A stretch of DNA of 64,000 nucleotides from Elymus sibiricus (Eukaryota; Streptophyta; Magnoliopsida; Poales; Poaceae): contig CM077672.1 of NCBI GenBank assembly GCA_039707655.1, positions 200,484,537-200,548,536 of the forward strand, in the 5' to 3' direction. Below, in pieces: positions 1 through 10,126 of the stretch. Below the pieces are notes generated by a model. It was not told where the DNA came from. It was given only the letters and a program-made list of their open reading frames with translations, and did not search any database. The position numbers and the translations under genes are program-made. The stretch's first letter is position 1. Each line of letters opens with the position of its first letter.

Positions 1-957
1 GGCCTTGGTAAGGTGGCCATATCCAATGATAGCTCCATACAAAATGTTATGCTTGTTGAATCTCTTGGTTACAATCTTCTTTCAGTATCTAGACTAGCTG
101 ATTTTGGTTTTAATGTTCTATTTACCAAAGTAGATTGCCAAGTGTTTCGCCAAGATAATCATAATATAGTCTTTACCGGCATTCGTAGAGGTGATCTATA
201 CATTGTTGATTTCACTAAGAGAGCCCAACCTCGTACTTGCTTAATTGCTAAATCTTCTAAAGGATGGTTATGGCATAGAAGACTTGGACATGTTGGTATG
301 CGTAACCTAGATAAACTTGTTAAAGGAGATCATATTCTTGGAGTGAAAGATGTTATATTTGACAAAGATCGACTTTGTAGTGCTTGCCAAGCAGGAAAAC
401 AAGTTGGAGGAAGCCATCCCGTAAAGAACATTATGACCACGAGGAGACCACTCGAGCTACTTCATATGGATCTGTTTGGTCCCAACGCCTATAAGAGTCT
501 TGGTGGTAACTCTTTTGGTTTGGTCATTGTTGATGATTTTTCCAGATTTACGTGGGTGTTCTTTCTTGATGACAAATCCCAGGTACAAAAGATCTTCAAG
601 AACTTCGCAAGAAAGGCTCAAAATCAATTTGAAGTAAAGATCAAGAAGGTTCGGAGTGACAACAGAACGGAGTTCAAGAACGCAAATGTGGACACCTTTC
701 TTGATGAGGAGGGTATTTCACATGAGTTCTCGTCTACGTACACACCTCAACAAAATGGAGTTGTTGAGAGGAAGAACCGTACACTTATTGAGATGGCAAG
801 AACAATGCTTGATGAATACAAGATGCCAAGACATTTTTGGGCAGAAGCGGTTGAAACAGCTTGTCATGCAACAAACCGACTCTATCTTCACAAGCTTCTT
901 GGTAAAACGGCGTATGAACTGCTCACAGGTAAGAAACCACAAGTTGGATACTTTTGA
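1..957 (+). pseudogene. copia pol fragment: GAG-pre-integrase and integrase core
   Basis: An open frame (usable from 13) covers the end of protease, the pre-integrase zinc-binding segment (HRRLGH from about residue 88, Cys122 and Cys125) and the integrase core. The DDE triad is visible: Asp153 in HMDLFGP, Asp216 in RSDNRTEF and Glu252 in NGVVERKN, giving the D-35-E spacing expected of retroviral-type integrases. The role is cDNA insertion into the host chromosome. The frame stops at TGA 955-957, and pol continues in another frame about 20 bp later. A substitution stop and a small indel therefore lie close together. The start of the protein lies outside the window. Confidence 0.85.
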
Positions 958-2107
958 GTATTTGGCTCAAATGTTACATTCTTGATAAGCATCGTCGTTC
1001 AAAATTTGCTCCTAAATCTCATGAAGGTTTCCTACTTGGTTATGGATCGAACTCTCACACTTACCGTGTCTACAACAACTTCACTCGAAAAGTTGAAGAG
1101 ACGGTAGATGTGAAGTTTGATGAGACTAACGGCTCGCAAGTCGAGCAATTGCCACTTGATGTAGGAGATAAAGAACCATCGGAAGCAATCCAAGACTTGC
1201 CCATTGGCAAAATTCGCCCCGTGGAAGTAAAGGAGAGTACCTCGTCTATTCAAGTGGAAGCCCCAACCTCACATCAAGGTGAACGGCAAGCTGATATGGA
1301 GGCATCCTCAACTGGAACACGTCAAGACGATGGGAATAAGGAAGTGCAACAAGATGATCCACCTCAACCTCCTTCTCCACCTCCACAAACAGACAACGAC
1401 AACACCAATGAAGAAGAAGAAGATGACGATGATGAGGAAGCCTCACCACAACTCAAGAAAAAGCTACCTCGAGTTAGAGCAAGAATCGACAAGGATCATC
1501 CCATCGAACAAATACTTGGAGATATCCAAACCGGGAGAATTACTCGCTCTAAATCTCGTTTAGCTAACTTTTGTGAGCATTACTCATTTATCTCTAGTGT
1601 TGAACCCTTGAAGGTAGAAGATGCTCTCAAAGACCCCGATTGGGAATATGCAATGCACGAAGAGCTACACAACTTTGAGAGGAACCAAGTTTGGACATTG
1701 GTTGAGAAGCCTAAGGAAGAGCAAAACATCATTGGAACCAAATGGGTGTTTCGGAACAAGCAAGATGAAGATGGACAAGTTGTACGCAATAAGGCTCGTC
1801 TCGTAGCACAAGGTTACACACAAGTCGAAGGTATGGACTATGGTCAGACCTATGCCCCCGTTGCAAGACTTGAATCCATTCTCATTTTACTTGCTTATGA
1901 CAATCACCATGATGTCACTCTTTACCAAATGGATATTAAAAGTGCCTTCTTAAATGGTGAAATTGAGGAGGAAGTATATGTTAAACAACCTCCCGGCTTT
2001 GAGAATCCCAAGAAACCTAATCATGTGTACAAACTTCGTAAAGCTCTTGTGAATCCCAAGAAACCTAATCATGTCTCAAGCAGGCCCCTAGAGCTTGGTA
2101 CAAATGC
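958..2107 (+). pseudogene. copia pol fragment: integrase C-terminus, hinge and N-terminal RT
   Basis: Frame open from 954 to 2111. It begins with the integrase C-terminal segment ending near a GFLLGYG motif, followed by a long low-complexity hinge rich in Glu, Asp, Pro and Gln (about residues 60-190). Then comes the start of the copia RT domain (RVT_2): an IIGTKWVFRNK motif, RNKARLVAQGY, and the first catalytic Asp in QMDIKSAFLNG. The frame runs out just after a local duplication (2003-2098) that shifts the reading frame within the RT. The hinge between integrase and RT is normal for this lineage. Clearly a fragment of one original polyprotein, not a separate gene. Confidence 0.85.
2003..2075 (+). 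repeat. 48-bp offset direct duplication inside RT
   Basis: A 23-base stretch beginning GAATCCCAAGAAACC at 2003 recurs at 2051. The bases between are the normal RT sequence, so the segment was copied once and rejoined to downstream RT sequence. The protein shows the motif NPKKPNHV twice. The rejoining is out of frame and ends this RT frame at 2111. Confidence 0.8.
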
Positions 2108-3160
2108 TTGACAAAGTTTCTTCTTGAAAAAGGTTTTGAAATTGGAAAGATTGATTCAACTTTGTTCACTAAGAGGGTTAATGGAGAATTATTTGTATGC
2201 CAAATTTATGTTGATGATATTATCTTTGGTTCTACTAACCCCTCTTTTAGTGAAAAGTTTGGAAGGTTGATGTCGGAGAAGTTTGAGATGTTTATGATGA
2301 GTGAACTCAAATTCTTTCTTGGTTTGCAAATCAAGCAAACTAGGGAAGGTACCTTTGTCTCTCAAACAAAGTATACCAAGGACTTATTCAAGAAGTTCAA
2401 CATGCAAGAGAGTAAAGGTATGAAAACTCCCATGCCAACGAGTGGACATCTTGACTTGACCAAGGATGGCAAACCTGTTGATCAAAAGGTTTATCGATCC
2501 ATGATTGGTTCATTATTATATCTATGTGCCTCTCGTCCTGACATTATGCTAAGTGTGTGCATGTGTGCACGATACCAAGCGGTACCAAAAGAGTGTCACC
2601 TTAAGGCGGTGAAAAGAATTGTTAGATACTTGATACATACACCAAACTTTGGCATATGGTATACCAAAGGATCTTCTTTCAATCTTGTTGGCTACTCCGA
2701 TTCGGACTATGCCGGAGACAAGGTTGACAGAAAATCCAATTCGGGTACATGTCAATTTCTTGGTAGATCTCTTGTGTCTTGGTCCTCCAAGAAACAAAAT
2801 TCCGTATCTCTATCTACTGCCGAAGCGGAATACATTGCCGCGGGATCATGTTGTGCTCAATTACTATGGATGACACAAACTCTTAAAGATTATGGTGTGC
2901 ATGTGAGACATGTACCATTACTTTGTGACAATGAGAGTGCTATTAAGATTGCACACAATCCCATGCAACATTCTCGAACTAAGCATATTGAGGTTCGTCA
3001 CCATTTCATTCGAGATCATGTTGAGAAAGGTGATATTGACCTTAAACATGTTCGTACTGACAAACAATTGGCGGACATCTTTACCAAACCACTTGATGAG
3101 AAAGTGTTTTGTCACTTGAGAAGTGAATTGAACATCATTGATGCTTCAAACGTGAACTAG
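2108..3160 (+). pseudogene. copia pol fragment: RT palm with YVDD, and RNase H
   Basis: A 350-codon open frame continues RT. The catalytic YVDD box is at residues 34-37 (DD codons at 2213-2218), followed by the rest of the palm and thumb. The RNase H domain follows, with its acidic residues visible in YSDSDYAGD, STAEAEYIA and LLCDNESAI, then HSRTKHIEVRHHFIRD and the copia C-terminal signature QLADIFTKPL. It would copy the element RNA into cDNA. It is in a different frame from the preceding RT segment and has no start of its own, so it is the third piece of one broken polyprotein. The stop TAG at 3158-3160 looks like the natural pol terminus. Confidence 0.85.
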
Positions 3161-3775
3161 AGGTTCATGTGGATGCATACAAGGGCATGAGCATTCTTGA
3201 CTAATCCATGATATCTTTCTTGATCATCTTATATCTTGGACATCTTGCTCCCTTGTATTGTATCTAACCTTTCGTAGGTACTTGGACAAGCTTCATGTCA
3301 CAAGATTGCATCTCACTCTTATCTTGAGCAATCTTTTATAACCCAAGTATCAACAATTGATGGTGGAACAAGGAACAAGACAACCTAAACATATCCTTTG
3401 ACAATATTTGAGTTATGCTTCATTCTTGTCATTTTGGATATACATGTTGTTCCTTGCAAAGCTAACCCATGTAGGAAGATGAACCACAAAAGATAGGATC
3501 TCTCCCAACTTCAACTCATGAGCATCCACTTCAAGTCCAACCACATGATGGACATCACCAACAAAATCCCAATGTAATTTCTCACATCTTACCGAAGCTT
3601 TACTCAAAGACATGAGCCAAAGCAACTCAACAAGATGTGAATACATTGAAATGCTTAAAGGAAAAATGGCAACCCCATTTTGAGCTTAAATGATGAGTAT
3701 GACCTATGATCAAGTGTTCTCACTTGACTCCTAAGTCAATATACTCTAACATAAGTGACCTAGTCGCCAACCCAT

Positions 3776-3810
3776 CTAGATGAAGTTTTATAAAAAAAAA
3801 CTTCATCTAG
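3776..3810. repeat. perfect 14-bp inverted repeat (hairpin)
   Basis: Left arm CTAGATGAAGTTTT (3776-3789), A-rich 7-base loop, right arm AAAACTTCATCTAG (3797-3810), all 14 pairs perfect. A pyrimidine-rich stretch follows at once. Confidence 0.9.
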
Positions 3811-4134
3811 TTGTCTCTTCTCTTCTTTTCTGTTTCATTTCGTTTGATTTGTATCGCAGTTAATTCATTGCAAATCCTTGTGAGATTTCCTTGCCTAGTG
3901 AGCTGAGCTGACAACTATTCCATTGCATCAAACTCGGTCCCACCGAATCGTCACAACTCGGTGTCACCGATTTTGACTGCTCTAAGGAATTTTCTGTCAA
4001 AATTTGTCCTGAGTTTTTCTGCTCCAGCTCCACTCAATGATTCTTATCCTCTACTTGCATCTAGATGTGTTTCTCCAGGACCAAACCCACTTAATCAATA
4101 ACCTTGAAGACCCTTCTTGGAAATTGATGTCAAC

Positions 4135-4619
4135 GGGGGAGAGAGAGGAATACATCAAAGCTTAAGCTTATCTATTCAAACCAAAGATGCACCTTACAAG
4201 AGGAGAGAATGCTACATGTTCCTTTAGGGGGAGAGAAAAATGATAAGTTTGTTCTTTGGTTGTTCTAGCTTTCTCACCCTACCTACTCCCAATATCCATG
4301 TCAGATTCAGGGGGAGAGGAAGTTCTTTAAGGGGAGACAGCTATTTCTTTTGGGGACATGTCTGCTTCAAAGAAGTATTCACCTAGTGATACTCTCTTCT
4401 ACATGTCATCCCAATCTTGGTTTCTTGTTGATCTTGTATCTTTTTCTTGAAGAAATTATCTTGTGTTATCTAACCCTGTTTTCTCAAGTGTATTTCTTCA
4501 GGTACTTGATCAAGAACTTCGAGGTAAGTATATGCATCACACTCATGTACATGGTTGACCTCTTGCTAAGTAAATATTGTTTGCAAGGAGAAAATCTTGT
4601 ACATGTGGATACTCTAATG

Positions 4620-4695
<76 letters not shown>

Positions 4696-4893
4696 CTCTG
4701 ATGCATATAGCCAAGATACATGTTGGATGTATATTTCCCATAAGATATCATCATGTTATGCACATCTTCAGGGGGAGTTCAAGAGAGTTCATACATGTTA
4801 CATGTTTCCTTCAAAGCTTTCATACATACCTCTACTATATCTGTATTTGAAGCTTTGATGTATGTTGCCATCAATTACCAAAAAGGGGGAGAT
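4135..4893 (+). promoter_or_regulatory. series of polypurine tracts, the last abutting the 3' LTR
   Basis: GGGG(G)AG-type purine runs begin near 4135, 4226, 4309, 4329, 4770 and 4880; the last runs to within two bases of the LTR start. Polypurine tracts prime plus-strand DNA synthesis in LTR retrotransposons. The multiplicity is a known Sirevirus trait; which tracts are used cannot be read from the sequence. Confidence 0.7.
4622..4693. repeat. (TA)n microsatellite
   Basis: Uninterrupted AT/TA dinucleotide run of about 72 bases within the Sirevirus 3' region. The IYIYIY reading frames over it are artefacts. Confidence 0.98.
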
Positions 4894-5237
4894 TGAAAGC
4901 ACATTTGCTCCCTTGGTGGTTTTGGTAATTTATGCCAACATACATGTTGTTGGACTAATGCTTTATCTAGTGAATTTCAGACAAGTTCAACAATGGCGTG
5001 GCATGGACAAGAGGATGTGGAAACCCCTCAAAATGCTAAGGGCAAGAATTGGCAAAGATCAAGACTCTACATTTTTGGTTTAGTGATCCAAGATCACATT
5101 GAGTCCATAGGAAAGCCAATACTATTAAAAGGGGATGAGGTGTTGCTTAATGGTCTTTTTGCTCAAGTGCTTAGTGACAGTATTCCTAAACCCTCAACCA
5201 CTATCTCTACCCAAATATGTCCTAAACCCAAAGTCCA

Positions 5238-5627
5238 ACTCGGCCCCATCGATATTTCCAATCCGGCCCCATCGAGTTCATCCAAGACTTAGCCACTGCC
5301 AAACCCTAACAAATCGGATCAACCGAAATGGATCTCGGTCTCACCGAGATGGCCTTTCCAACTCTCTGTAATCGTTTGCAATTACTTCGGTATCACCGAG
5401 TTTGCAAATCGGTCTCACCGAGATGGTTTGCCAAGTCTCTGTTGCCTTATTGCTTCACTTCGGTCCTACCGAGTCGATGCAATCGGTGCCACCGAGATGA
5501 GGATTGCCCTAAGCCATTGCACTTCGGTCCATCCGAGTTGTTCGTATCGGTCCCACCGAGATTCCTAAAGTTCATATCTTTTACACAGTTCGGTGCTACC
5601 GAGATGATCGTTTCGGTGCCATCGAGT
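5238..5627. repeat. array of about 12 CGGT-N-ACCG imperfect palindromes
   Basis: The pattern TCGGTNNNACCGAG (with variants) occurs about every 20-40 bp, for example near 5334, 5397, 5408, 5459, 5481, 5523, 5547, 5590 and 5611, with three or four decayed copies before these. Each is an imperfect inverted repeat with TCGGT/ACCGA arms. They lie just upstream of the TATA box, as expected for a U3 control region, matching the palindrome-rich LTR region known in Sireviruses. Confidence 0.85.
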
Positions 5628-5667
5628 TGAGTCAAAAGTGTGTAACGGTTGGATTTTGTGTGGAGGC

Positions 5668-5675
5668 TATATATA
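5668..5675 (+). promoter_or_regulatory. LTR TATA box
   Basis: TATATATA about 775 bp into the LTR, followed by a C-rich stretch. Position fits the U3/R border of a copia LTR. Confidence 0.6.
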
Positions 5676-6483
5676 CCCGTCCACCCCATCCTTCTCAGGA
5701 AGGAGAGCCATCAGAACGTGCCTACACTTCCACCATACATTTTCTGAGAGAGAACCACCTACTCATGTGTTGAGATCAAGATATTCCATTCCTACCATTT
5801 GAACCTTGATCTCTAGCCTTTCCCAAGTTGCTTTCCACTCAAATCCTTCTTCCACCATAGCCAAATCTGTGAGGAGTGATTGAGTGCTGGGAAGACTATC
5901 ATTTGAAGCACAAGAGCAAGGAGTTCATCAACAACACACCGTCTATTACCTTTTGGAGAGTGGTGTCTCCTAGATTGGTTAGGTGTCACTTGGGAGCCTC
6001 CAACCAGATGTGGAGTTGAACCAAGAAGTTTGTAAGGGCAAGGAGATCCCCTACTTCATGAAGATCTACCCCGAGTGAGGCTAGTCCTTCATGGACGTAA
6101 GCCATGGTGGAATAGGCAAGTTTGCTTCTTCGTGGACCCTTCGTGGGTGGAGCCCTCCGTGAACTCGCGCAGCCGTTACCCTTCGTGGGTTGAAGTCTCC
6201 ATCAACGTGGACGTACGATAGCACCACCTATCGGAACCACGCGAAAAATCCACCGTGTCTTCATTGCGTGTGATCTTCATTACTCTACCCCTTTACTTTC
6301 CGTACTATTGCATGCTTTACTATTTCCGCTGCTCAATCTCTAGATATGCATGTGTAGAAAGTATTGGAGAGATCTTAACTTGTGCCAAAATCTGCCTAAG
6401 TTCCAAGAGAAATTAAAAACTGCTAATTTGGCTGGTTAGGAGTCTATTCACCCCCCCTCTAGACCTATCTCCTCGGTCCTACA

Positions 6484-8283
6484 GTTGTTAAGCCAGTGCC
6501 TTGCCAACCCCTTTAACTTGAGCGGCAGATATTTAATGGCGTGGAGATCATCTCCATTGGCCATGTGTATATGTAGGAGGAAATCTTCGATCCAAACTGC
6601 TGGGTCCGTGGTACCATCGTGTGATTCTATGTTGATGGGTTTGAACCCTTCCGGGAATTGATGTTCCATCACCCTGTCTGTGAAGAAGATTGGGTGAGCC
6701 GGACCTCGGCACCGAGGAGCATCTCGTCGGAGGTCGGGAGAGAGCCGTGAGTACGCTTGATCTCGGGCACGGCTGTTCCTGTCCATCCAGGCATCGTAGC
6801 CATCGGGCCCGGCGGGCGCACGCCCCCTTGACCCGTAGATGGACTGAGGGGGGGGCCTATTTTCCTCAATACGACGTCTAGCATCGTGAGGATCTAGGTA
6901 ATCCATGGGGTCCTTGCCATGATGGCGTGGAGGTGGCCGTTCACCGGGGTCTTCTCGTCTTGGCCTGTCTTGGCCTCTAGGGGGCCGATCGAGGTCGTCA
7001 GGGAGCTCCTCATCGAACTCCGGTAGAAGGCGCCTGCGTGGGTATGATTTCAGCGCACTATGGCATCGATTTTCCATGTCTTGCTCGGCGGAGAGCACTT
7101 CGATCCACTTTTCATTTAGCGCATCGGTATTGGCCTGCTGCTGCTACTGCTTGCGCTTTAAGCTCCGGGCTGTCGCAACGAGGCGTCGTCGGAAGCACTC
7201 TTGTTCAAAAGGGTCTTCGGGGACGATGTAGTCCTCGGTGCCGAGGCTCTCGTCCTCCTCGAATTCCGGCATGTAGTTGTCGTTGGCCCCTTACAAGAGG
7301 TCGTCGGGATCTGAGTCCCCAAGAGGTCGGTCTGGTGTGCCGTTCCTTACTGGGGAGTCTTGAACTTCCTCCTCATGGTTATTGGCGTCACCGTCCTCCG
7401 CGTCGCCATTATTGGCTGTCCCGTCGTTGCCATTGGGTTCCCCATTATTGCCCCTTCGGCGCCTTCGCCGACGTCTTGGAGGGGATTTGGGGGTGTCCAC
7501 CATGTAGACATCGTAGGTGGACGTGGCGGTCCACCTGCCCGCGTTTACCGGGGGCACGGTGTTCTCGATGGGGCCATCGGCGTCCTCCTCCATGTCTGAG
7601 GGTTCGTCGTAGTCCAACACATTGGTTAAATCATCGATCGTGGCGACTAGGTGGGTCGTGGGTGGGATATAAATTTCCCTATCGTCGACTTTAAGTCCGA
7701 TCTGATTGTAAACCGAAGTCTTGCCGTCCGAGATGGACATGCTCCGGAAGCGGTCAAGCATCTCATCGAGGTGAGATAACTCTTCAGGATTCATGGATGC
7801 GCCATAGGCAGGGTTGATTCGAAGTACACCCATCGTGTAGCCAGATGCATTTTCGAGGCAAAGGGAATCTAAATATAATTCTGGGTTTTATGCCGAAATC
7901 GATTCTGGCACCGGCGCAATTTTGGGAGTGGGAGCCAGATCCATCTCCGGACTGGCGATCGGGGAGAGACTGGCTGGAGTAGCGATGTCAGGGGTCTCAA
8001 GAGGCGCCACGAGAGAGTCCGGCTCCGGAGTCGAGCCTCTAGAACAGGCCGAGCTCTCGATCCTGCTAGGAGTCCATCCCGATAGGACGAGTTCACCACG
8101 GGAATCCGCAGTGTACTCGAGGCCGCCGAAAGTCACGATCCGACCCGGGGCATAGTTCTCGATAGAGGTTAGATGACCCGCCGAGTCGGTGCAAAATACC
8201 ATGCTGCCGAAAACGAAAGGTTGGCCGGGGGCATAAACGTCCCCGTGGCCATTGGCGCAGTTGATCTGTAGGTGAGCCATCAA
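6484..8283 (-). pseudogene. gypsy gag, broken by in-frame stops
   Basis: One minus-strand reading frame runs from ATG at 8283 to the junction at 6484. It is interrupted by three in-frame stops (TAA at 7888-7890, TAA at 7291-7293, TAG at 7144-7146). The N-terminal part is acidic and Pro/Ser-rich; an Arg run lies near 7460. After the third stop there is a charged RPPR-rich linker and then the retrotransposon gag core (motifs IFFTDRVMEHQFPEGFK, DPAVWIEDFLLH and LKGLARHWLNN), which would form the particle shell. The frame is cut by the Sirevirus LTR, and the last few residues before a stop at 6448 belong to that LTR. Non-functional. Confidence 0.75.
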
Positions 8284-8327
8284 TCCTTCTGGTGATCACG
8301 CAGCGGAACTCTCAATGAAAGCACCAG

Positions 8328-8821
8328 TGTCGGTGTAAAAACCGGTAGACCTCGGGGTAGGGGGTCCCGAGCTGCGGATCTCGGATCGGTGGTAACAGAG
8401 ACGAGGGATACGATGTTTACCCAGGTTCGGGCCCTCTTAATGGAGGTAAAACCCTACGTCCTGCTTTTGTTTATATTGATGGAGATGTATCGAGTACAGA
8501 GTTGATCTACCTCGAGATCGAGATATGTGTCTAACTTCTAAGGCTAGGTGAGCGATATTGCGTTGTCCCTTTTCTATGGGCTAAACCCTATGGCTTATAT
8601 ACACGCCAGGGAGGGTATCTTGGGTTACAAGGTCGGTATCTAGGAATAAGGCAGCTGGAGAAATCTTGAAGTGTACTACAAGTCTTCGGTAGAGACAGCC
8701 TCGACCACGTCTCCCGTGTGCGGCCTCTGGAGTCCATCTTTATCACGTACGAGGGCATATCGGCCCAGCCGAGGAGACGTGTCGGCTAGGTTGGCACCCC
8801 CTAATCCAGGACACCGTCACA
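8328..8821 (-). mobile_element. 5' LTR of the minus-strand gypsy element
   Basis: On the plus strand it starts TGTCGGTGTAAAAACC at 8328 and ends GTCACA at 8821, so TG...CA on either strand (494 bp). A minus-strand TATATAAG box lies at 8594-8601. Sequence just inside (8327 leftwards, minus-strand CTGGTGCTTTCATTGAG) is where the primer site should be; I cannot name its tRNA. Confidence 0.75.
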
Positions 8822-10126
8822 GTGGATGTAATGTGTGCAATCGCCGTTATAGCCTAGCGTTAGTTGCTTGCTTATTTATTTCATCATAGTCATCTTTTTT
8901 CTCGGTTTGTTAGTGGCCGCAATAACCATGGGCCACATACGGCCCGTGGTAACCATGGGCCTGCTACCTGCTGTACTGCCCATGGGCCATCTACGGGCCA
9001 TAGGATCCGTGGGCCAAAAGCGGACCGCATTATCAGCCGTAAACGGGCCATAGTGGGAATGGTCCGTTTAAGGGCCCGTAGCATAACGGGCCGTTAACAG
9101 GCCGAAAGTCATCACAGGCTTAATTCTATCGACAGTCATAACAGGTCGTTAATCGGCCGGAATACATGATGGGCTAAAATGGCCCAATGGGTTAACATAC
9201 CACAAACGGGCCGATTGTAACCACGGGCTGAATCTGGCTCATTAGCATAACAGGGCAGTAACGGACCGTAAGTAATCGACGGCCGGAAATGAGCCCAAGA
9301 TTTTTTGGGCCTTTAGAAGGCCGAAAGAAATCACGGGATGGAAATGGCCCAACTGAATCATGGGCCTTTAATGGGCACAAAGCTGTTTACTTTTCATGAT
9401 GGGCCAGAATCACCACGGGCTGTTAATGGGCCCAGATAAACAAAAGGCCTAATATGGGCCGAAAGTGGTCATGGGCCATAGATGGGCCAAAAGTGACAAC
9501 AGGCTGAAATCATAAGGCACGGCCCACATGGCGCTAGTGGGCCGAATTTTGAAAGGCTTTAACGGGCCGTGAGTACCCGGGCCGTAAATGGGTTGTATGC
9601 GAACAGGCCATTAACAGGCTTTCCTTGGGCCGGCCCGCTTACTTTTGACCAAGTCAAACAGGCCGGCCTTTTTAACATAAATGGGCCACTATTGGGCCGT
9701 GCCACGTGTTGACGTATCATAGGTATCCTGCGTCCAATGAATGGATGACATCTATCCCAACGCCGAGCTGACACATGGTTCCGCCGGCGAATGAGAAATT
9801 TACATGTGGAAAATCGTCATTGGTCAGGGCTGGTAACGGGTTATCGGAACCAAACTAGAACCCGATAGCTTAACGGTGACCCATTACGGTGGATGCCACG
9901 TGTCGGTCACCCTTGATGAAAACACTTCCATGACATGACATTTATCGTCATGGAAGTGGACACTTCCATGATGATAATTTCAGTATTGTCATGGAACACT
10001 TCTACGACAGCACATGTATGACTATCTTGATTCTGTCATAAAATTGTGATGGATGTACATGCATGACAGAAAACTTGACCTACTGTGACAAAGACGTATC
10101 ATCACGGAAGTGTTTTTTTTGTAGTG
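8822..10126. mobile_element. CACTA-like DNA transposon, 3' terminal region
   Basis: Ends at 10126 with AAGTG, a T run and GTAGTG, which inverted reads CACTAC plus an A run and CACTTCCGTGATG, the look of a plant CACTA terminus. Inside it are short inverted copies of the CACTTCC-ATGA motif (9920-10120) and a long GGGCC-rich subterminal zone. No transposase is visible; the left part is cut off by the gypsy LTR. The presumed 3-bp duplication would start at 10127 (ATG), but its partner is not in the window. Superfamily is inferred from terminus and subterminal pattern. Confidence 0.6.
8926..9700. repeat. GGGCC/GGCCC subterminal repeat zone
   Basis: Several dozen GGGCC or GGCCC pentamers in both orientations, mostly as ATGGGCC, GGGCCGT or ACGGGCC and often 15-25 bp apart, for example at 8931-9020, 9200-9350 and 9400-9600. 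Such dense short motifs next to the terminus are typical of transposase-binding subterminal regions of CACTA elements. Confidence 0.75.

Larger units (their letters stand above)
3161..4893 (+). other. Sirevirus 3' non-coding region between pol and LTR
   Basis: About 1.7 kb with no convincing reading frame; a Sirevirus env-like ORF would sit here and is absent. It contains a perfect hairpin (3776-3810), two CGGT..ACCG-type palindromes (about 3937-3978) like those of the LTR, a TA microsatellite and a series of GGGGAG purine tracts leading to the LTR. Confidence 0.7.
1..6483 (+). mobile_element. Sirevirus-like Ty1/copia retrotransposon, 3' portion
   Basis: Order integrase, reverse transcriptase, RNase H, long 3' non-coding region, polypurine tract, LTR is that of a Ty1/copia element read on the plus strand. 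The 5' LTR, gag and protease lie to the left of the window. The repeated GGGGGAG purine tracts before the LTR and the palindrome-rich LTR are known marks of the Sirevirus lineage (Maximus/SIRE group in Triticeae). The coding part is broken by a nonsense codon and at least two frame changes, so the copy is dead. It ends at 6483 inside the gag of a minus-strand gypsy element, so it is the younger of the two. Lineage assignment is from recall of motifs. Confidence 0.85.
4894..6483 (+). mobile_element. 3' LTR of the Sirevirus-like element
   Basis: Starts TGAAAGCAC straight after the polypurine tract and ends in CCTACA, giving the TG...CA termini of an LTR (about 1590 bp). It holds a dense palindrome array (5238-5627) upstream of a TATA box (5668-5675), and a C-rich stretch close to the end. 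Sequence to the right of 6483 is gypsy gag on the other strand, which fixes the boundary. The partner LTR is outside the window, so the target duplication (expected to include 6484-6488, GTTGT) cannot be confirmed. Confidence 0.85.
6484..8821 (-). mobile_element. Ty3/gypsy element, 5' LTR and gag portion (minus strand)
   Basis: Read on the minus strand: LTR (8821 to 8328), a short leader, then gag (8283 to 6484). The rest lies left of the window, beyond the Sirevirus copy inserted at 6483/6484. The LTR resembles the fragment at 40525-40831 (same order of conserved blocks: CCCAGG near the start, GATCTACCTCGAGATCG, and a TATA box before the far end). Insertion into the CACTA-like sequence to the right is inferred from the clean LTR edge at 8821. 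Confidence 0.75.

Noticed and set aside
4350..4858. Open frames of 85-166 codons over the TA microsatellite
   Set aside because: They are IYIYIY translations of a dinucleotide repeat.
3161..4893. Sirevirus env-like gene
   Set aside because: No frame of useful length or membrane segments; purine tracts and palindromes fill the region.
6448..7098. 216-codon minus-strand frame as an intact gag
   Set aside because: It is the last part of a gag frame with upstream stops, and its end is LTR sequence from another element.
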